A stretch of DNA of 62,000 nt from Gnetum montanum (Eukaryota; Streptophyta; Gnetopsida; Gnetales; Gnetaceae): NCBI GenBank assembly GCA_015680685.1, contig MNCI01000952.1, positions 312,383-374,382 of the forward strand, given 5' to 3'. Position 1 is the first letter of the stretch. Each line of letters starts with the position of its first letter. Positions 36,712 to 49,379 of the stretch are shown one piece after another. The notes under the pieces were generated by a model that saw nothing but the letters and a program-made list of their open reading frames with translations, was not told the origin of the DNA and did not search any database. Made by a program: the position numbers and the translations under genes.

Positions 36712-37591
36712 TGATGAGCAGTGAAGGTACCCCTATGCCCAACCATATGAATCATAAAGCATTCATGCATGATTCGATTGAATTCCATGGCCTTTATAGT
36801 TTCTGGTACATTAGTCTTCTAGAAAGTGAACCTTGCCCTAAGGTCATTCCTTGTCTTCCCAATTACACTTGTGAAATACAAAGTTATGGTTAAGTGTAAT
36901 CAAGGCATATGATTTTTATCATTTTATGTTTTATATTCTTTGATGCTTAAAGAGAGAGATAAAGTAATTTAATGACTAATTTGATATAACTAACTAACTG
37001 ATCTCTAACTAGTTCTAACATAAGTATTCAATCCACTTTCTATACACATCCTGAACCCATGTATCCATTGCTAGGTTACCAAGTGCTATGCTACTAGGTG
37101 CACCAAGCAATAACATTGCTGGGATTACCAAGTGAATACATGTTTACGCTAGAAGAAGTTGTACTTATGTACTTAATCTATTTAGCTTAATTGATTAAAT
37201 ATTTAATTAAAATAATGAATGCATAAATAAAGCATTTAAACTATCCAAAATACTACAAGGTTTATCAAGAAGCTCATCTTTATTACTGTACACACTAGTG
37301 TGGTTCAAGTATAACAATGCTTGAATAAAGATCCATACACTTAATGACTCCTGCTATGGGCACTTGGGGAAAATATTCTAACTTTCAAATAGACAAACTA
37401 CAAGAGCTCTACTACTACTATGACTTGAATGCTCCTAAAGATGATTGGAAGCTCATATTTATAGTTTTTACTATAGGACTACATTGATGGAGCCCCATCA
37501 ATGTAGCAAATGCTATGTTGACGCGACCCCATCGATGGGGCAACACCACTTAAATGGGGCCCCATTGATGTGACACTTTGATGCTTCATCA
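36712..37591 (-). repeat. 3' LTR of retrotransposon E
   Basis: Plus-strand ends are TGATGAGCAGTG and GCTTCATCA. On the minus strand the U3 has CATTGATG and CCCCATCGATGGGG palindromes, followed by CTATAAATATGAG (around 37458). It is about 130 bp shorter than the 5' LTR, the difference lying mainly in the palindrome array. Confidence 0.88.
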
Positions 37592-37604
37592 TATCCCAAT
37601 GACT
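37592..37604 (-). other. Polypurine tract of E
   Basis: The minus strand reads TTTAGTCATTGGGATA before the LTR, the counterpart of the GGGGG runs of A and D, here eroded. Confidence 0.5.
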
Positions 37605-37754
37605 AAATGAAAACTCGTCCTTGAGTTCCTTTAGAAAATTGGGAAGGTATGGGATTATTGATTTGACTCTTAACTTAACAAACTGACTTAACAAAATTGC
37701 TTGAGTGTATAGATCACACAAATTATAAAAAATTGTGGTGTTCATGACACAAAA

Positions 37755-39472
37755 TTAAACACCATAACATGATTTTACAAAACTTGGACAACACATCCTT
37801 TGATGGGATGAAGATGGTGGAGAAGATGAAATAGTCCCAAGCAGTGGTGGCTCTTAAGCCTCTGAAGGACCTTCGCCAGCTTCAAGAATGTGTGGTAGTT
37901 TAGGCAGTTGTGGCTATCCTATTGCCATTACAACCACTGATGGAAGGTAAAAGGCATCTAGTAATGCCTTCATCTTCTCCTCCTTACTCCAGGGATCATT
38001 CATGATCCACATGGCATCACTAATGTCAACTAGAATGGGGACATCCCATGGACAGGGCATTATTGGAAACATTTCCTTTGCATTGACAAACTAAGTAGTG
38101 AACTATTTGCATTCGATGTTGAATGCCATGACTACGTTTTCTAGCTCTTGGTAGCCATTCATCCTCTTACCTAGGTTCTCAATAGTTGATTATTGATCAA
38201 TGAAATATGCCTCGAGAACGTTGAGTTTAGTGCTAGCCACCGCAAGCTTGTCCTTGATGTCCTTGTGGTTTCTAAACTCAACCTCGTACAATAAGTGCAA
38301 GTTGGCCACCTGCTTCTCTAACTTCGATGGTGATCATCTGGCAATCAACATGGCCAAATTTACATAATAGAGGTTGGCAAGCTTCTTGTACTCTGTCATC
38401 TTCTGAATCTACAACTCCTTCATGTAGATTTTCACTTTGTCATAGGTGTCTATCCCATCAATAATGGGTTGCCAAATTTCTTTACCTTGTTGGAGTTGCT
38501 GGAGGGCTTCATTTAATTTTGCCTTTACCAACTGAATGTGTTTTTCATTTACTTCCTTTTGTAGACCAACCTGCTCTCTATAATGATCTTTGACTTTCTC
38601 AAATTTGAGGGCTTCAGATTTCTAGGTGGCTACTTCAATTACAATTTTCTAGTGAAGGGCATGCACCTTCTCCATGGAGAGATTCCTATTCTCTATTGTC
38701 AATCTTCTCAATTCTATGTTTGCTCTAGCCAGTTGCTCCAGTTGTTGATGGATGAAATCAATTAATTGTTGCTTGTGCGCATCAACATTCCACAGGTGAT
38801 GATTCTCTGCGATCAACTGGACATTCTCTTACTGGATTTGATCCAAGTTCTTCTGAATCTTGTGTTGTGTGGCCTTTATTAAGGATCAGTAGAATACCAC
38901 CATCTCCATTGCACCCTTAACCCCTTTGAGTTTGATGTGAATCTATTCCATAGCCTCATCTCTTGTTAGTAATGGGTTGAGAAATGCAGGATCAGCAATT
39001 TGGGCTTTTAGTTTGGCAACTTCCACAGCCAAGTGTTCATTTTTCTTCTCGGCTATTTCAAGTTGCCCCTCCAAAATGATATTTTTTCCCCTTGCCTCTA
39101 GTAGCTTCCACTGGGTTGTAGTAATGTTGTCTGGAAGGTTAAAGACATCCAGAAGTGGTTGCCTAATTCCTACCAGTTGATCCAACAGTTTTCATGCTAT
39201 GTTGCACTTATTCTATCGCTTGTGGTTCTTGTAGATGTTTACACATCATTGAGTGCAGTGACGTCTGGTATAGACACCACAGGTGCATTGAGTGCCTTGG
39301 TAATATGGTCAACAACCACTTCTGTTGCTGTCTCCTACCTTTGATGTTGCATCACTAGTACAGTTGCCTCCTCACCCTCCTCCAAGCATATCAAGAAGGT
39401 CACACCATTCTCAAAGATTTCTAGGAGTGGTTGTTGTTTTGTGAGAGATACTATGACCTCTATGGCTCTTGG
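37755..39472 (-). pseudogene. ORF3 of E, coiled coil and C-terminus
   Basis: On the minus strand from 39472 the frame includes MDQLVGIRQPLLDVFNLPD, LEIAEKKNEHLAVEVAKLKA and further heptad-rich sequence to about 38050. The tail PCPWDVPILVDISDAMW and SKEEKMKALL matches A, D and F. The C-terminus runs on past the family's usual PPLGTT end with a Ser/Pro-rich stretch. Its first part lies at 48788-49710, on the other side of F. Confidence 0.7.
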
Positions 39473-40340
39473 TGATGAGTCATGAACCTATCACATCTAA
39501 TATCAGGGCCCTAATATCAGATACCCAATATTGGAGCCTATGAAGCAAGGTCAAATATTCGATATCGTCTCCTCCATCCTAGCCTATAAATATAGCACTT
39601 AGGTGCACGGTTGAGAGACAATAGAAATTTTTAGTTTTTAGTTCTCAGTTTTTGATAGTCTTTCTTAGAGTTCTGTTATTCCCAGTGCATGCCCATAGTG
39701 TGATGTTTGTAATCGTACAACACCTTTGTTCGAGTGTGATGTACTTGGACATGTTACGTGATTGGAAATAAAGATTGACATTACTTCCATCATTGCTACA
39801 TTCACTTAGATTTATAATTGTTTACTTGTTTAATTATTTACTATTCTTCTTAGTTAACATTTCCATTTATTGCTATTTACTATTACTATCATTAAGTGAA
39901 ATGTGTATGCCTTAATCATGAGCATTTAAGTGTAGATACTTGGTAATCCAGTAGTATATCGTTTGGTACACCTAGTGACATATGCTTGGGAATCTGAGAA
40001 GTAGTTTCACAAAGTCCAAGGCATATATAGATGATTAAGAGCAGACACTCATCACACATAAGCTAGTTTAGATCTTATTTTCCATTTTTCATTAGCCTAG
40101 TGAATTTATCTCTTTATCGTCATTAGGAGTAGCATAGAATTAAACAACATCATATGCCTCACTTTGGACTAAACCATACATGAAAAAGCTACCATTAGTC
40201 CAAGTGGGAAGATAGAGAACTATGATTAAAGCCTAATGATCTAGATGCCCCAACTAGTCCCATCCATAGAATTTGATTAGATCATGTGTGAATGCTTATG
40301 ATTTGTATGGTTGGATGTAGCGGTACCTCATTGCTCATCA
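39473..40340 (+). repeat. 5' LTR of retrotransposon F
   Basis: It runs from TGATGAGTCATGAACC to GCTCATCA. It contains AATATCAG, CCCAATATTGG and CGATATCG motifs, TATAAATA at 39585-39592, and AATAAAGATTGA. It aligns with 47893-48787 with clear divergence in the palindrome region. Confidence 0.88.
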
Positions 40341-40341
40341 T

Positions 40342-40359
40342 TGGCATCATTACTAGGGA
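40342..40359 (+). other. Primer binding site of F, eroded
   Basis: TGGCATCATTACTAGGGA is a mutated form of the tRNA-Asp-type site, in the correct place after the 5' LTR. Confidence 0.6.
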
Positions 40360-40439
40360 TGGTGCTAGTTATCTAAATTAGTTACATCATACATGATCAC
40401 TGTAAAGGTATTAACGATATATCCTTCAAAAAATATTAA

Positions 40440-42780
40440 ATCACATACATCATAAGCCAATGACAATGGAAGCAATAATGTACTATATAATGAAAACATT
40501 CATTGGAGAGCTAATGAGATATATAGTAAGGAAAATTGGAGTGACCAACCTTATGTAGGGGTTTCTTATGTTCATGACCACCTTGACAACACTCAAAGAC
40601 TACATTCAACTAAGGTAGACAATCTTGAAGGAGATGACATAAGTCCTAAACTAGGGAAGGCCTCAAGGCCTAAGAACTCCTCGAAACCAAGGAATGTTAA
40701 ATTAAGGGACCTTGGTGAACACCATAGAAGCCATGGCAATCCTTCTAGTTCCTCATCTTCTTCTTTCCTTTCAATGTCTAGTTCTGATGAAGATGAATGT
40801 AGGTATGAAGATAAAGCTCCACTAAAGGGTTAGAATAGAAACAAAAATCAAACCCACAGGAATGCTCATAGTCATCAACATGAACATAAAAAAAATTTTC
40901 ACAATCAACCAAATCGAAATTTTCATCATAACTTATCTAATGAAGATGAACCTTGTTTGGCCATTCAGAGCCTAATATAGATCATAGAGGTAGTTAAGAT
41001 ATCTCATAGGCATCGCAAAGAAATTTTTCTACCCAAGCTTGATATGAGTAATATTCCTAAATTTGCAGGAGGCTATGATTTAGATCCACAACATNAAGTT
41101 TTCTACCCAAGCTTGATATGAGTAATATTCCTAGATTTTCAGGAGGCTATGATTTAGATCCACAACATCATATACAAGCCTTCCATGATGCCTATGCCTG
41201 GTACAACATTGAAAGTGGGTGGCAAAAGCTTAGGTTATTTTCTAGGACACTGATTGATAGAGTTAAAGTGTGGTATAGATTGTTAAAACCAAATTCAATT
41301 CAATGATGGTCCACAATGTTGGAACTTTTCAATGAGAAATATCAAACCTATGTGAGGATGTCCAACCTAAGGAGACAGATCCAAGGATGGAAGCAAGGAC
41401 AACATGAACCCTTGGACATGGCCTTAGATATATATTATTACCTACTAAATAGATGCCCAAGCCATGGTTTCTCTGAGGAAAGGCAACTATTCCACATCAT
41501 AGATGGTCTTCGTAATGAAACGAGGGAGACTCTTGGGATGTATGCCCCAAGTCAATTATACAAGCTACAAGCCCATTAGGTCCAAGAACTCATCAAATGT
41601 GTAGCAAAAGAAGAAGGAGAGATATGCAAATGGAAGAATGTCGAGAAATATCACTAGGACCCAACTCTTCAATAGAAGGAGGTCCATATCTATGGTAAGG
41701 AGAAAGAAACAGCAATCGATAAGGTGATTTCGCAACAAACATTGCTGATCCAAAAGTCTATTGATGAACTTGAAGCAAAGTTTAATAGGACGTTGAAATG
41801 GATATATGAAAATGTTGTGACTCTTGTTGAGACAGTTGAGGAGAGGATCATGCAAAATAAGTTAGGTAATCACAATAAACAAAGGATACAGAACTAAGAA
41901 ATAGCTCAGAACACTTTTTGGCAAACAAAAAAAAATGGCTAATGAAAGTCAGGCTATAGATGCAACCATAGAAGAAGATAATGTATGTGACATCTATATA
42001 TATATGACCATTAGAGAGACCATTTCCCAGTCTTGTTTTATCTACATGAGTATTGGGAAAGTGCCTTAAATCCAAAATTTATATAGAAGCATATGTTTGG
42101 AAGATTTCCTCTTCCACACGATAATTATAGACAGCCCCACAACCAACCACACTATCCTAAGGAGACTTATTACCAACCTCAACATGGTCCTCAACCATAG
42201 TGGCATCAACCACAATCGTGGGGGAGGCCACCACCAAATTAGCCTTATCCTTCCTACCAACCGAAACTGCATGGATATTATGTTCAACATCCTATTTCTT
42301 CAACTAGTTCTACGTCCTCTACTTCAAATCATCACTACCACTCTCTCAAGTACTATCAACCCATAACATCCCTAGAGGGATCACCACCTCGCACCTCTTT
42401 CCATCCATCCTATCGTTAATATTCTCATACTCCACCTCATCACATGGCACCAACAAGGACACAAGAAGGTTTTGCGCCACAATATCAACAAACAAATGCC
42501 ACTTGTGCTACAAATGTGCATAAACATGCTAACATTGGTGGGTCTCAACTGTAAAGTTGGAAATGTCCCTTCTAGAGAAAAGGTCGTAAGTTGAAGTAAA
42601 AGACTCATGGATCTACCACATCATCTAAACTAGCACAATGCCAATCTAGTGCAACACCTTCATTTTCACCACCACCATCCTCTAATCCTACACACAGGCC
42701 ACCATCCATCATTACTTCAATTCCAAACCTAAGTGATGAATCTATAAGTGTGGGGAGACTAATAAATCCATGAATACCAT
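40440..42780 (+). pseudogene. gag of F
   Basis: An N-terminal Ser/Asp/His-rich part (40620-40950) is followed by the best-preserved capsid core in the window (41118-41579): FSGGYDLDPQHHIQAFHD, VKVWYRLLKPNSIQ, MLELFNEKYQTYVRM, IIDGLRNETRETLGMYAP. It has only one internal stop near 41304. A Gln/Pro/Tyr-rich C-terminal part follows. A single N at 41095 lies beside a 60-odd-bp near-duplicate (41030-41094 and 41098-41168). Confidence 0.8.
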
Positions 42781-42799
42781 ATCATGATCAAGGGTGAAC

Positions 42800-44966
42800 T
42801 CATGGGATAGACATTCATCACGATAACAGACCTCACATCTTGATCCACCATACATTTAACACTCAAGTGTGTGACCAATGATTTGTCTACCAAGCCACTG
42901 CAACATCAACAAACACCTAGTGACTATGAAATGAATGGTTACCAATGTTTTATATATGCATGGATCCTATCTATCCACTTATTAATCCTTTTCATGACCA
43001 AATGTTTAGTCATGGGGGTCACCCCCCATTCTAATCTTCAAGATTCATAAGTGTTTTTCATCTTTTTGTTTTACAATTTTTTGTCATTTTCCTATTTCTT
43101 GATACAAATTTTCCTATTTCTTCCAGTTTTTTCTATTTATTGTTTTTCATTTTCTTTGTTATGTAGTCTGGCTTGTGAATAAAAAAATCATGTAGCCCAT
43201 TGAGATGAGGTTTTCTTTATGTTGTCAAGTCATAAGGGATAGATTATTTGGACATTGAGACCACATCATTCATCCACTCATTCCAGTAATAAGAGGTTCT
43301 TACCCTAGTAATAATGATAATCATTTCCATAATCCAACCTAAAAATATGATCATTTTGTTTAGGCAAAAGAGTGCAGAATCAAGCAGAACATAAGGGGTG
43401 TGACATCAAGGGGATTTGTGGATTCTCTTTGGCCACTTCTATATGTTCTATCATGTTGTCAAGGTTGTAATTATATCCTTGTAGATCTAAAAAAAATAGG
43501 AGTAAGAGTACTATAAAAAGACACTAAATAAGATATGTGGGTCCCACTAGAAAGACATGTACCCATGCTTGAAGGTTGGCGGCTTCTCAGAACCATAAAA
43601 AAAATTCATGTGTGCCATCAATAAGCTCCTCCCTTGGACAAAATGCCAAGTGATGTTACTCGTTACAACTATGATAGTCTTATGGTTGTTTGTTGACGTG
43701 ATGAAACAATGCAATGTCACTGCAATGTGGCTTGGACTTGGTTCGAATCCTGCAAAGGACTCATGATTATTTAACCATCAATAACACACAAGGATTCATT
43801 GTGCTCATGGTAAAGCACCTTATGTCCCAATTTCTATAATCCTTTCTACAGTCCCTTTCATCTTGTTGTCTATGTGATCCTAACTTGTGGTTTTTTGTAA
43901 CAAATATCTCGAATTGGTCGTTTTAACATGTGTGTTTTGTTGCATTCAGCCCCTTTAGTATTTATGAACATTTTTAGGTGTGGTTACACAAGGGCATCAT
44001 AGGCTAGAGCTTGCTTTGGGGAGGATCCACTTGTGTAACTTTTGTAACTTGTACTTGTTTGGCACAACCACATCATTCTTAACCTTCCAAATGCATAATT
44101 GTTAAATTTCATAGTTTCCCTTCTTATGTAACTTGATATGTCCACAACATTGATTTCAATGCTCTTTTTCTTGCTTCTTCTAAAGCTTTTCACATTGATG
44201 ACTCCACCTTCTCACACTTTTAGTGCCTCAAACTAATTTTCCACTTACCCCAGAACTTTGGACCTAACCTCAAACCTTCCAACCAATCATAGAGCTTCAT
44301 TTTTCATGCTCAGTTGCCCCATTTAATGCATATTCTTGGACCTCGATATTGAGTACCCAATATTGGGTGGGATGCAACATTGGATACCCAATATTAGGTC
44401 ACACAAAACCTATATATATGATCCCTATGATTCCCAAAATTCATTCTCATCATTTGCAGCTAGGGGAGTTGTTCAAATTTTCTCTCATAACTCAGAGCTT
44501 TTCATACCCACTTTCCACTTACAATATTTGGCTCTCTACTACTCTGATTTTTGTGACATTTGAACCTATTTGAATTCAAAGTGTTCAAGTTAGTTGTGGG
44601 GGGTGCTTGCATGGAAAACTTCAAATTTTTTATAGTTTGCTATTGCCTGGAGGGTATTATAAGGGTAAGAGTGTTAAACACTTTAGGTGTTATCATGAAT
44701 AATCAATCGTATTAATGTCAGAAACCTTAATTTTTCCACCCAATGAACCATAACCATCATTATAAGTCACACATAAGGAAAAAGGAACCAATTGCAAGGG
44801 GTTGTAAAAGATGATAAACTCTTTTTGGGGATTTTTTCTAAAAATTTTTCTAACTCTACAATCATATGAACAAAGAACTTAATGAATTAAGGTCAAGAGT
44901 ATGGTATACATCTATTAATGGTAACCATTGACACCTTAGTAACACCTAATCTTTACTTGATTGCAG
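42800..44966 (+). other. Non-coding spacer of F between gag and ORF3
   Basis: Starts just before TAGTCATGGGGGT (43008) and contains the same blocks as D's spacer: GTCATAAGGGA (near 43228), TGACATCAAGGGGATTTGTG (43405) and CCCATGCTTGAAGG (43562). Then come GGATCCACTTGTGTAA, the promoter-like unit and a possible intron 44665-44966. No ORF of recognised content. Confidence 0.65.
44343..44419 (+). promoter_or_regulatory. Internal promoter-like unit of F upstream of ORF3
   Basis: CGATATTG, the perfect 14 bp palindrome ACCCAATATTGGGT (44355-44368), and a second TACCCAATATTAGGT precede CTATATATATG (44410-44420). The motifs are the same as in F's LTR U3 (ACCCAATATTGG, GATATTGG), so the internal unit and the LTR share their sequence code. 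Confidence 0.55.
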
Positions 44967-47703
44967 ATGGTCCCAAAATGAGGTGCATAAGGAGAACCTT
45001 CACAGAGAGTAGCTAAGCATCCACGAGGTGGCCAAGGCCAACAAGGTGAACGTGTAGAACATGAGGAGTAGGAAGCCCAATCATTGAACATTCATTAAGA
45101 GGCTCTTATCATAGGACATTTGGTCCAAGGAGAGGTTGGAAAACTGTCAACTCTCATGTAGGGACAACAGCTCACATTGCCTCCTGAATGCCTTGAGGCC
45201 ATCCAAGAAAACTCCACATTGACCATGGTCATCATGGATATGAATTGTGGCCCATTTATGGAGTCTGATCTAGAAGCGGTTTGAACACAACTTCATGCAT
45301 CACCCTTGTGGTCCATTCTTTTAGATAGTGGCGAATGGTACCTTGGTGAGATCCATCAATTCTAGCACAACAAATATGAACGTACCACTATAAACATCTA
45401 TGGAGTTAATGCATCTTTCTTAGTCAAGGAAATTGCAGCAGCCCTTAATATGCCAAATGAAGGGACTAAGGTAGCCCATTTGTCTACAAAATTTGACCTT
45501 AACACTAAAAAGTTGTGACTGAAATGAGCATACAGCAAAGAAGATAAAACATATAATGAACTAACTTTGGAGGAGAGGACATATTTCAAGATTGGTATAT
45601 ATCATTTTTTTCCCATCAAAGGGCTCAACTAAATCTCAACATATGCAGCCAGGGAAAGTGCCATTTTAATGGGTAAATATGTGGCCAATCTTTCCCAAGT
45701 CTACTTCACCAAAATTCAGAGGTGGTTTGAGGAGAAAAAGGCAAGGAAACCAACACTTCCATTCTCTTACCTAATCAAAAAGTTATGCAAATGTGCTAGA
45801 ATCTTGGGGTATACGAATGATATCCCTAGAAAGGCTCAGAATGCCTCCTTCACCAAACTCCTCAAACCTATGGCACCAAAGAAAGATCTTGGTGAAGAGA
45901 AAGAATCAAAGAGGGAAGTAGAGGCAGAAGTAGAAGTATAATGTGAGCTTGAACAACACCTAGAAACACAAGTACCATTGCCAATACTACAAGACTACAA
46001 GCCCTTAATGAGTCATTTGCAAAAAATTGTTGAGGCTGTTAGTTGGGAAAGCAAAGATAAGTCTAATCTCTTCAAAGTAATCAATGATGTTGTATAGCCC
46101 ACCATTTTAGCTAATCCAACAAGGGAAGAGATCTCATTGCAATCATGAGGAGGATCCTAGTGGTCCAGGAAAATTTCTAAAAGTGTAGCATCCTTTCAAG
46201 TAATGCTTGACACTGGAGAAGGTGCCATAGTTGTGGTAATGCAGCATTAGGATGTAGTAGGTGCAGCAAAAGTGATTATAGATCACATCAAAGAATTTTT
46301 TTAATGTGCCTATTGTGCCCCGAGTAGATCTTACTAAGGCTAGAGAAGTACAAATGTTGGCCAAGACTTCAATGACTCTTGCGGTGCATGAGGATCTGCT
46401 AAATCGCTTGCTGTAGATAGGGCAAGTGATGACCACCCTGTTTGACATCCCCAGTGATGTCATTGTGGCACAGTCAAACCTCATAGCCACTAAAGGGAAG
46501 CTGGTTATGGCTGAAGTTAGGGTAGAGCACACGAAAGTGGAAGTGCAAAGGTTACAACAATTGCTGGATGCCTTGAGAGCTGAATGACGAGACCCTACCT
46601 GGGTTGTTGTGCTTGACCAACTAGAATAATTTAGGATGAAGCTACTCACAAAGTTGACTGAGGAGTGCACAACTAAAGAATAAGAAAAAAAGAAGGTAGT
46701 TTGGAATGCCTCAACTACTAATGCACAATCCTATGCTTATAAAAAGGCATTGACTGCCACATAAGAGGAAAATAAGCAACTCACCTTCGAAAATTCAAGG
46801 TTGACCACAATTGAAAAGCAAAAGGATATTCTTGAAGAGAGTGTTCACCAGTTAAGAGAAAAATTGGTGAGGGTTAACTAGCATATTAATAAATTGGCCA
46901 GAGAAAATAGAACTCTCTCAATGGAGGAGGTTTGCGCTATTCAACAAAAGTTTGCAATAGAAATAAGTGCATGGTAGAATGAGGTCAAGAAGCATGAAAA
47001 ACTAAAGGAACACTTATGTGACTAGGTAGGCATGTATAAGCAAATAAATAAGAAGGAAATCTAGATGGCTAAAGCTCGCATTGAGTCCCTGTTAACACAA
47101 AATCCTAAGTGGCATCCAATTCTAGGTAGTTGTGCACTAGTCCAATAGGTGGAAGTAAAGAATAAAGTCCTGTAGATCAAAGATTTGAAAGAATACATGG
47201 CGTTGGCTAACCTTAAATATGCTAACCTTACCATGTTAATAGTAGGTCAACCTCGGAATGAGCTAGAGAAATAGGTAGTGACCACCTATGCATTGTATGA
47301 AAAAGATTTTGTAGATTGGAAAGATGCTTTGCAGAAGATCCATGTGGCAAATTTGGAATTGGAGGTGATCAAAGATCGCTACCATAGATAGAAGGATGTT
47401 AACTCAGACCTAGCTAGGAGATTGATAGATTATCATGAATTGAGAGTAAAAGTTAGGGTCTTTGAGGAAGAATGAAGGTAGTTTGTGGCTTGTTACATGA
47501 AGGCCAATCAAATGTTTCGACAGCTGCTATGCCCTTGGGATGTACCAGCACTAGCACACATTAGTTCAGCAGCTTGGATGGTACACAACCCATATACAGA
47601 AGAAGAAAAGTTGCAAGCATTGTTTGATCACTACAAATTTCACAAGCATAGCAACAAAGGAAAGAAACCAATGAAGGAGCCACCGCCTTCGGGCACTACA
47701 TGA
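44967..47703 (+). pseudogene. ORF3 of retrotransposon F, degraded
   Basis: The ATG at 44967 follows TTGATTGCAG directly. N-terminal domain: SGEWYLGEIHQF-like, TTINIYGVNASFLVKEIAAA, LNMPNEGTKVAHLSTKFDL, YHFFPIKGLN and LPFSYLIKKLCKCARILG. An acidic linker, then the coiled coil (46320-47460) and the tail LCPWDVPALAH, TEEEKLQALF and PPPSGTT follow. Several stops and frame changes. It shows the most complete N-terminal domain of ORF3 in the window. Confidence 0.72.
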
Positions 47704-47892
47704 GCTTCCTAGATTTTGTCTTGTAATATTGTATTCCATATTTGTACTACACCACTGTGGCATGTAAGAGTCGATTATTTTTTTTTGTTATTTAAGTTAG
47801 TCAATAATTCCATACCTTCCCAATATTTTGTAAAGAAATTGTTTTTCATTTTGTTTAACTCAAGGACAAGTTTTCATTTAGTCATGGAGGTA

Positions 47893-48787
47893 TGATGAGT
47901 CATGAACCTATCGATCCCAATACTGGATATTTGATAGTAGAGCTTTGATATCGGATACCTGATATTGGAGCCTAGGAAGCAATGTCGAATATTCGATATT
48001 GTTGCCTTTGTGCTAGCCTATAAATACAACACTTGGGTGCATGGTTAAGAGACAACAGAAAGTTTTAGTTTTTAGTTCTTAGTTTTTGGTAGTCTTTCTT
48101 AGAGTTCTGTTATTCCCAGTGCATGCCAGCAATGTGATGTTTATAATCATATGACACCTTTATTTGTATGTGATGTACTTGGACATGTTACATGACTAGA
48201 AATAAAGATCGAGATTACTTCCATCATTACTACATTCACTTAGATTTATTATTGCTTTAACTATTTATTTAATTGTTTAATTATTTTCTATTCTTCTTAG
48301 TTAACATTTCCATTTATTGCTATTTACTATTACTATCATTAAGTGAAATGTGTACGCCTTAATCACAAGCGTTTAAGTGTAGATACTTGGTAATTTAGTA
48401 GTGTACCATTTGGCACACCTAGTGACATACACTTGGCAATTCCAAAAGTAGTCTCATGAAGTCCAAGGCGTATATGAATGATTAAGAGTGGACACTTATC
48501 ACACATAGGTTGGTTTAGATCTTATTTTCCATTGTTTATTAGCTTAGTTAATTTATCTCTTTATTGTCATTAGGAGCAGCATAGAATTAGATAACATCAT
48601 ATGACTCACTTTGGACTAAACCATACATGACAAAGCTACCACTAGTCCAAGTGAGAAGACAATGAACTATGACCAAAGCTTAACAATCTAGATGCCACAA
48701 CTAGTCCCATTGATGGAATTCGACTAGATCATGAGTGAATGCTTGTGATTCATATGTTTGGGTGTAGGGGTACCTCATCGCTCATCA
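47893..48787 (+). repeat. 3' LTR of retrotransposon F
   Basis: It starts TGATGAGTCATGAACC after the PPT TCATGGAGGTA and ends CGCTCATCA. GATATCGG, GATATTGG and CGATATTG precede TATAAATAC near 48019. AATAAAGATCGAGATTACTT marks the polyadenylation region. Confidence 0.88.
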
Positions 48788-49379
48788 CTCAAATTTGATG
48801 TTACAGGTAGCTATGTTCTTTGGGCAGAGAAAATGGATCCATCCTCACCTATCAAACTGATTATTCAGGCCACCTCATTAAGGTCACTCATGGTTGATCT
48901 GTATATAGATGGGTCCTTGCCACTCNTTGTTACACCAACAATACTGTTAGAACTATTACGGCCGCCAACTAGGCAAAAATGATGAAGGATAAGATGCCTA
49001 CAACCACGATTCAAGAAGAGGAGTAGCAACCACCACCTTCACCTGCCACTTAGACAACAGTGTTAGAAATCATTGCAATCTCCCAGTGGTTGTGAGAATA
49101 TAGAGAATGGCTCTTGAGTGAACCAGAGCAAAGAAAAAGCACGAGTGGCAAGGACCCATCTATATACAGATCAACCATGAGTGACCTTAATGAGGTGGCC
49201 TGAATAATCAGTTTGATAGGTGAGGATGGATCCATTTTCTCTGCCCAAAGAACATAGCTACCTGTAACATCAAATTTGAGTGATGAGCGATGAGGTACCC
49301 CTACACCCAAACATATGAATCACAAGCATTCACTCATGATCTAGTCGAATTCCATCAATGGGACTAGTTGTGGCATCTN
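48689..49379. other. Inverted duplication at contig joins, probable misassembly
   Basis: 48689-48925 and 49140-49378 are exact or near-exact reverse complements, covering the end of the F LTR and its right flank. Single Ns sit at 48926 and 49379, at the borders of the 452 bp piece 48927-49378. If that piece is flipped, it overlaps the preceding contig and joins E ORF3 smoothly to 49380. The two identical ORFs on opposite strands here are one sequence seen twice. Confidence 0.8.

Larger units (their letters stand above)
39473..48787 (+). mobile_element. Retrotransposon F, gag plus ORF3 without pol
   Basis: 5' LTR 39473-40340, PBS 40342-40359, gag about 40440-42780, spacer with internal promoter-like unit, ORF3 44967-47703, PPT, 3' LTR 47893-48787. 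No protease, RT, RNase H or integrase sequence was found: gag passes directly into the spacer that follows integrase in D. It lies in ORF3 of E, in opposite orientation. Flanks CTTGG and CTCAA do not form a target duplication; the right junction sits near an assembly fault. Confidence 0.85.

Noticed and set aside
48758-49310. Two identical short proteins on opposite strands
   Set aside because: They are the same sequence duplicated in inverse orientation by an assembly fault.
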